Source: Panopea generosa
Lineage: Eukaryota > Mollusca > Bivalvia > Adapedonta > Hiatellidae
DNA length: 64,000 nucleotides
Direction of reading: 5' to 3'
Assembly: GCA_029582155.1 (NCBI GenBank)
Contig: CM055901.1
Span: forward strand, 8,164,874 to 8,228,873
In this document: positions 30,301 to 39,300 of the stretch, one piece after another
How positions within the stretch are numbered: the first letter of the stretch is position 1
How the letters are laid out: each line of letters begins with the position of its first letter
Translations under genes and position numbers: made by a program
Notes under the pieces: generated by a model
Told to the model about the DNA's origin: nothing
The model's input: only the letters and a program-made list of their open reading frames with translations
Databases searched by the model: none

Positions 30301-33300
30301 AGCAGAAAACAGTTTTTCATTTTTAGTATATGTGACCTTGAACTTGACCCAATTTTACTAGATTATAGGTTCCTAATCATGTTCAGAGCACAACGGAACA
30401 ATATCCACAACATTTAATCAAAACATCAAAAAACAAAATGCAGGTTATTGAGCAGATATCATTTCTTGATCTTGACATGATGTGACTCAAATACAATTCC
30501 AAGCTTTATCATAACATCTACAGGAATCCTTCAAATAAGTGTCATGTTTATTTTAACATCTTATGTTATATTCATCATTGTAGTTAAATTATCTTGGCTG
30601 AGAGATCTTAATCACTGCCATGTTAAAAACACTCAAGTCTCATAGACGAGGTTGTGGTTCCAAGCCCAGCTCAGTCTAAAACTTTAATGTAAGAAAGTAT
30701 GCCAGTTAATCGTGGAAGGACTTGGTACTACTCAGATTCATTCTGATGTCTTCTTCCTTAACCAGTAAAACTGGCTATGTCATATATAACTTGCCATGTG
30801 TTGAAAATGGAATTACACTACATTGTCCACTACACGACTGGTGGCAAGAATGGAAGATAACTCTAGCTCTGTACTTCTTAGAGTATGAAGTTTCTACAGT
30901 CATTCTGTACATTTATCTGTTCTAACATGTCATTTGTTGTTTTTGCTCGTAGAGAGTGATCCTGGAATGTTTGTCCCTGTTTGCATAATGTGACCTTTAT
31001 GCATTCAAACAAGTTGCTTTTTTTTTTTTTTTTAATAAAATGGTTATTTATACATGTATATGTAACTAACATTCAGACATAGGCTCTTATCAATGAATGA
31101 TTGATTGAACATTTAGCTTCATTTTTATGCCATCAAGGGCTAACAGATGATCAGTTTACCTAACAACTGTTTCCTGAGATTAACCAGTACTCGAGCACAC
31201 CCCATCTCCGCAAGTAACTGATAACTTTCCCACTTAAATCAGTGATGAGAGACGAGTGATAATGAGACACAATGTCGTATATCAATCATCACGGAGAATT
31301 TTGCTGGGCAGGGGATTCGAACTCACGAACCCTGGATTGATAGTCAGACGCGAAACCGACTGAGCTAATTGGGCCCGGCTGGCTCTTAACAAATGATGAT
31401 GCTGTACAACTGCATGATTTTTACAGCTTTTCAGATAATTTATATGAAGACAAGTGCAAGTACGGTGTGGGGATTTAACTCAGACATTCTCCAGACAGGT
31501 GCTCCCTCAAATCTGTAAGTGTTACATTATTGAACACAAAAATGAACTACAGAATTCAGACAGGAGAATTAACAACCTTTACACGTCAAATCTAATCAGA
31601 AACACAGCATACACATGCATGCACTTTACGTGAAAATGTGTTTTATTAACTCTTGTCATGCAATGGACAAATACAGCAACAAAAGCAATATATAACACAC
31701 AAAAGAAGAAGAATGAGGAATGATAAATAATACGTTTCAGATATGAATTGTCCATCATGAATGTTACATTGATAATTCAAACATAACTTACACAAGTTAG
31801 CTTTAATTACTGGTACCCACTGAGACAGGCATAAAATATGAAGTTACGTATCTGCTTACATACTGTGCAATCTAAATTTCGTATTTGCAGCATGTAGATG
31901 CATAATCGTCAGAAAAAGTGCTGTAAGTGAGAACGAGTGTTGCTCCAGTCAACTGCACCTAGAACATTCCCACCTTGTCAGACAATTCCAATATATCAAC
32001 AAGTTCACAATCCTAACTAAAACAATATTTAACATTCATTCCCAATAACAATATGTTTTGAATCATGTATTCCAAAACCCAACAGGAACAATCTTCATAC
32101 ACCTATACCCATGTCATGATGATGCTTCACAATGATTGGTGAAGTACAGCTAGTTAAATTAAGATTGTTGGTAGCCAGAGTAACATTAAAATCCAATCCA
32201 AATAGTTCAGCTTTTAGTTTATACTAACTTATTTTAGATCAGTTGCGAAGAGAATTTAAAGCTTACATGAACCGCTCTTGAGTTTACTTCTTGGGTACTC
32301 AGTGTTTTTTTTTTTGAGACGCAATTGGGTCACGCTGAGGACCGAACCTGTAACCTCTAGTGTGTATTGCCAATACTCTCTATCCACTGCACTACCACCC
32401 TGCTTTTTCCAGTGTTTGACTCCAATGACCTTAGTTTTTGCTTCACTTATTCCCAAACTACATGGGTAATCTTCTCACTGGGATTGTCCATTATATGAAA
32501 TTTTGTGATGATTAATGCAACTGTTAAGTAGTAGTATATAACAAGCGTTTAAACAGCATTGATGCCAATGGTGATGCCTAAACCAATGTCACTACAATAA
32601 ACTCTTTACCCTGGTATTCCTTGCAAAGTCCAGTTAAAAGGTATTAATTCATCTATCAATTCCAAGTACTTATAATTGGGGAGGGAAAAAAAAAAAAAAT
32701 TCGAAATAAATCTAAAACTTTCTGATCAGCCCTCACATCATTTTGCTAAACTCATTTTTCTAGATGATGTCAATTTTACAATTACTTAAGTGCAGATATA
32801 AAATTATCTTCCCAGGAGAAAATCGCGAGTTGCAGCCAGACAGCAATTATTTCAATATTTTTTGCATTTACAGCCAGAATAAGAAGACAGTTTTTCCTGG
32901 AGGCCACTACATTACATTCATCATGAATGACAGACAATTAAAAAGTTTTAACTAGAACAACAAGACTGTAACAAATAAAGTTTATTAATAGCGTCATGTA
33001 TTTCTCATTTCTTAAATGTCTAAAAAGGATCATTCGTGGTGGCAAAGGTGATCTATCAAAGTGGAACAGATACAGCTACTGGAAAATGTCAGATTTAAGA
33101 GAGACCTTAAAGAGTAATATTCTTACATGGGTCAAGACAAGGATACAACTAAAATTCAAAAGCAGTGTGGTAGTGTAGTGTAGGTTTGATCCCCAGTCAG
33201 CCTGATGCCCATCAAAAACGAACACCAAGTACTGGTTCTACCCAAGAAGTAGACACGAAAGCAGTATATATAAGCTTGAGTGTCAGGCTCTTGGACAAAT

Positions 33301-36300
33301 TCCACTAACCTGGGCCCTTGCTCTTGGGCTAGTTCCACTAACCTGAGCTCTTGGACCAAACCCACTTACCTGGGTCCTGGGCTCTTAGGCCAGCGAACCT
33401 AACCTTGACCCTGGGCTCTTAGGCCAGTGACAATAATCTTAGCCCTATTTCACTGGGCTCATGGGCTAACATTGACCCTGGGGCCATGGACCAGTTCCAC
33501 TAACCTTGGCCCTAGGCTTTTCGACAAGTTCCACTAACTTTGACCCTAGGCTCTTGGGCCAGTTCTATTAACATTGGCCCTGAGATTCTGGGCCAGTTCC
33601 ACTTATCTTGGCCTTAGGCTTTTGTGCCTTTTCCACTAACCATGGCCCTGGGCTCTTAGGCCAGTTCCACTAACATTTGCCCTGGGCTCTTGGGCCAGTT
33701 CCACTTACCTTGGCCCTTCGCTCTTTGGCCAGTTCCACTTACATTAGCCCTTGGCTCTTGGGCCAGTTCCACTCACCATGACCCTGGGATTTTGGGCCAA
33801 TTCCACTAACAATGGTCCTGGTTTCAAGGACCAGCACCACTAACCTAGCCCTGGGATTTTGGGCCAGTTCCACTAACATTGGCCCAGGGTTCATGGACCA
33901 GCACCACTAACCTTGGCTCTGGGATTTTGGGCCAGTTTCGCTAACACTGGCCCTAGGTTCATGGACCAGCACCACTAACATTGGTCTTGGGCTCCTGAGC
34001 TACCACCACTTACATTTGCAAGACTAAGATCTTCATACAATTAAAGAATTCAACTACAGACTTTTTATTAATGCGAAATTCATAGGAATTTTAATATGAA
34101 TACTATTTTCTAAGAGGACTGCGGCATGGTCTAGTGGTAGAGCGTCCGCCTCACATGCGGAAGGTCGTGGGTTCAATGCCCGGCCGGGTCATACCGAAGA
34201 CTTTAAAAATGGAACTTGAAGCTTCCTCGCTTGATGCTCAGCATTTAGAGGAGAGTTCTAGATCTGGTAGGCCCGTTGTCAGTGTAATGTGACAGGGTGG
34301 GGTATCATACCATGTGTCTGCGGCATGATACTCCAGTGTGACAGCACTTAGAATACTGTCTCAAGTAGACACCGCGATATGACTGAAAAATTGTTGAAAG
34401 CGACGCTAAACACCATACAACAACTACAACTATTTTCTTAGGTTTATATCAAGTTCTCGTGATGATGTTAGTTACATTTTAATTTTTTTTTTTTATTATT
34501 TTGTAACTTCAAATCTTACAGATAATAATTTCATAAACTTAATGACAGAGCTAGACCACAATAAATTTAAATTGTTCAATTATAAACTATCTAAGTTCTA
34601 TGCTTGCAGTTTCAGAATTAAATTTGCCCATGCCAATTAGACTGCAGATCCCTGTTTTTTAAACTTGGCAGAGAACTTATGGATTTTTTTCATCACATGA
34701 CAAGTAATATGGCATGTCCAGTTTTATTGGTGGATGAAAAGTCAGAATGAATCAGAGTATAATCACCGTCCTTCCACATGCAACAGGCAAACCTTCTTAG
34801 AATTTTTGCACATAGCAAGGCTCAAACACATGACCTCAATGGTTATTAGATATTAGCGCCTAAAACCACTTGACCCTGGAGGACCAAAGAGAACTTATCC
34901 AAAAACCATCACTCCAGAGTAAAAGAGGCTATTGGGCTTCTTATCACTCTTAACCTAAAAATTCTGTCCAAGTTTAGTAAAGAATGGATTTAAATAACTC
35001 AACAATTCAAGGGCTGCAGGTCCAGAATCCTGGGGCTTTCAGGCAGGTCATTGATTTGGCTGAAACAATCTTCCAATAAACATTTTGTAAAGACTGAATT
35101 TAAATTACTCAAGTAAGAAAGGAAACTTTATTACTCAGGAAGACAGAAAAGGTGAATCCTTCAGATTGGGCGACATAAAAATTTATTCCCCTCTACCAAT
35201 TTTTGGTTGAGAAATTAAAAATTGATTTGTGTATATTGCTTCGAAACAGTCATCAAACACATATCATTTGTAAAATTCTTACACTTTAACACCCCCCATT
35301 TGAAAAATGCATCACCAAAGGTAGCATTTATTCAGTGGAATACAGGATACTTTAGTTTTCTACACTAGTCTATTGTATATGATTGATCAATTCAATTCTT
35401 TTTATAGAATTTCTACATGTAAACTTACGTTGTACGTTTCCTTGCAACATCTCTACTTAGTCTGGAAGCCAGATATTCCCCAATCCTGTCAAGTTTCTCT
35501 GGTGACGACAAGGCATAAAACGTCAACTTGTCCATGTTATTTTTCACCAATCCATCCTTAAAAATATATAATATCAAATGGAACAATTCTATTTATTGTT
35601 GCATGATTTTTGTCAATGAAAATTCTTTTCCAAATGGATGCTATTTTCTAGAGTATGCACATCAAGAGATGTCACAAATTTCCCTTTCATGTCTCTTATG
35701 GTGATAGTACTGTTCTACATGTCTTAAAATTTTAAATGAAATAACAAATCCATTTTTTTTAAATTTCAAACAGGAAGGTAAACACAATTTTCTTTTAAAA
35801 TATATATATCTGAATTTTTGTATAGCTTCGGTATGTATAATAGAAAGCAAAATACCTAATTTTGGGCACAATTTTAATATGTAATGTCTATTACATGCAT
35901 TTCAACTAAAAATATCAACCAAAGATACCTTTATTCAATCATGTTTTCAAATTTAAACGTACCTCTGGATTGACAGGGAAAATGTCGTCTACAAGTCTTT
36001 TGTACCGAGGCTTCAATGCCTTACAACAACCAATACATGCTGAAATGGACAAACCATTACAAGTTACTGTGTTCAAGCATTACTACAACCTGCCTGTGCA
36101 GTTTTATAAGTTTTAGGCAAGAGACTCAATTCTCCACATTTTTCTGGAACTATTCTACCGAACATTGTGTGTGATTGTATATTAGTTGCATGAACTTGTT
36201 TCACAGACAATATAAAATAAAGGTTATTATACAGGCAATTCTCCTGGCAGTTTTCTAATCAATTCCCCTTTATCTTACTCACATGATAACCTACTGACCA

Positions 36301-39300
36301 CTTATAGGAGACAGTTAAAGTTCCTTTTAAAGGACCACATACGATATGAAAAGCAACTGCTCAGTACCAAAAGCCGAATAAAATCCTTACAGAAACAGAT
36401 GAGGAAATGAGAACTTTTTGCTATCTCATAGAATTTATATGCAAATTTCAAGTCCACTTTCAAAACCTCAATGGACCTTTACCTCTTGATTTGAATAAGC
36501 TTAAACCACTACTAATAGGGATAAGTAATGCCTAATGTAAACAAATTTACTAGCCAGTTCTTGAAAAGATTTTTGAAAATCACAATTTTAACATTCACAG
36601 CTACACCTGTACTAAGACTTTGGAGCCTTACTATTTTTTAAGTCTTTGGAGTCATTAGATAAAAATTCACAAACTCACTCACCCAATAATGTTGATAAAT
36701 CTCGAAATTTTAGAAGCGTTTTTTTTTTTAATTTTAGAAAAACACAGATCTATGGACAATTGACAATGATGTACAACATATAAAAGGAAATAGCAAAAAC
36801 TGATATAGATGAGCCAAAAATATGCAACTGGTTTAGCACTTTACTGTATACAGTTAACTTTTAATTATCAATTCACCTTATTGTCATATTTATTATCGCT
36901 CTTCACGAATTGTGTTACAGTGTACAATTTAGCATGCCACCACTGTGACATTTTTTTGTTGGTATTAACTGTCACATTGCAAGTATACATCACATAGAGA
37001 TATACATGTTACTGTATGAATTTATGACTGTCTATATGTCAAAATGGTTGCAGAAATTATGAGAGGCAACAAATTGGGCACCTAACATTTAGATTATGGA
37101 AGGGTATCACCACCATAACTCAGTCTGAAATTTTTCATTTGTTCTTTGAGCAATGGGTGTAAATGTTTCTTTCTGCTTAGTTCTTTGTGGGAAATGAAAC
37201 ATTTCATCTTTGTAACTTTGCAATTTGTCTATCCTACTATATTCTATCATTGTAAAAGTTACATACTTCCTGTCATAATATAATGAGTTCAGCATAATCA
37301 CGTGTTTCAAAAGGATTCGAATTGCAAACGTTTAACTATGCAATAAGCATGTTGTACAATGCACTTAGGCATATGTAACAATGCGAAATACACAGTTTAC
37401 ATTGTCAATTATGATGACAGGTGCCGCTTGATGTATATGAAAGAATAACCACTTGTCCCTAGTATAATCGGTGTTGCTTCGTTTTCATCGTAAGTCATAT
37501 GGAACATATGGTCAGCTACCACTATTGAGAGGTTCTCTCTGAATGGCCCTATACTTTTTTTCAGCCAATCAGAGAGATCCTCTCAAAGGTGGTAGCTGAC
37601 ATAAAGTAAGGCTGTATTTAGAGACCTAAATTCTGGTGAATGTTTACAGCAAATATTTCATTTCGCAACTTCTTGGGTTGTTTACAGGGCACCTGTCTGT
37701 AATTTTGAAGCGCCACTGAATATTTTAATGGGAAGTTGTGATTTATTACAATGATGACATTCAGGGGCGAAATAGTCTGGTACCTTGTCCAAAAATATTC
37801 CCTACACTCATTACAAAGGGGGTGAATATTGGAATAAAAAGATATTCGTGACCGACTGCAGCCGAAACACATATCGAAACATACATCAAATTCTAAAAAT
37901 ACATTATACGCAGCAAGTAATGTTTAATCTGACACAAAGAGACAATATGTATGTACATTTTACAATGATAGGATATAGTAGGATAGACAAATTGAAATAG
38001 CAAAGTTACAAAGGTGAAATGTTTCATTTCCCACAAAGAACTAAGAAGACAGAAACATTTACACCCATTGCACGTAAACTGTTTTAAACATGATTTTCAC
38101 TGTTTTGTTTTTTCCTCATATTCCGTCACAACAATGAGATTTTCCCATATTGAAGGGACCAGCCCCCATTCCCCGAAAACCAAAAAAAAACACTGAATTG
38201 CAACTACAGTAGGGTCTGACCAGGAACAGAAGCTCTTTGAACTCTGACTATAAAAACAAACTGTATCCACTCAAGGACTTTCGCATCAATATCATACTTT
38301 GGATAATGTGTCTTGCACAAGAGTTGTGGTGACTGTGGTCAAGTGGTTAGCATGGCTGCTGCAAGAGGTCCAAGAAACAATTATCTTGTTGTGTTTTTTT
38401 TAATTTACTCCCAAAGTGCCTTAGTCATTTGCTGATGACAGCGCAGTCTTCAAGGTGATCGAGAACGACCATGACAGACAGCTCCTCCAGAAAGACCTCA
38501 CAGCACTGGAAAAGTGGGAAGAGACATGGCAGATGAGCTTCAACCCCACTAAGTGCACTGTCATCAGGATCGCCCCTCGATGTCGGAAAATCATCGACAC
38601 AACATACTGTCTCCATGGCCACACACTTGAGGTGATGGATGCAAGTAAATACCTTGGAGTCACCATCACAGAAAGCCTCACCTGGGAGAAGCACATAGAC
38701 AACATCACGAGCAAGGCCAGTCGGACTCTGGGGTTCATTCGCAGAAACCTGAGGGAATGCACGCCACCTGTCAAGGAAGCTTCCTATAAAGCCATGGTCC
38801 GCCCCCAACTCGAGAATGCCGCCACCGTCTGGGACCCATACCAGCTAAACCACGTCAACACTATTGAACAGGTTCAGCGCCGAGCGGCCCGTTTTGTTTT
38901 CAACGACTATTCGACTAAGACCCCAGGATGTATCTCCAACATGCTTAAAGAACTGAACTGGGATCCCCTTGAACAGCGTCGAAAACACAGCCGGCTCTCC
39001 ATGATGTATAAGATCCGCAACAATCTTGTAGACATCAACGCAGACAAGTTCCTCCAAAGCGGCGACGCGCGTACCAGAGGACAACATAGGCTTTTCCAGG
39101 AGCGTATCAAAGACCAGATACTGTCGAACTCCTTCTTCCCAAGGACAGTGCGAGAATGGAATCTTCTTCCTGCCAGCACCGTATCTGCGCCTACCTTGGA
39201 TGCCTTCAGGTTACTCCTGGTGGAGTAACCTGACACTTTCTTCATCAGACATGACTACTGTATATAGTTTTAAATTTTTAACATTTGAGACTTCTGTGCA

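Noticed and set aside
31300-31379. Functional tRNA gene on the minus strand
   Set aside because: It is the tRNA-like head of a family 1 SINE with at least eight relatives here.
34119-34190. Functional tRNA-Val gene
   Set aside because: A- and B-box and a CAC anticodon loop are visible, but the acceptor stem does not pair and the sequence continues into a shared SINE body present at three loci.
38425-38808. Minus-strand frames of 117 and 127 codons opposite the RT region
   Set aside because: They are shadows of the reverse-transcriptase frame, which carries FADD and the KC motif on the plus strand.
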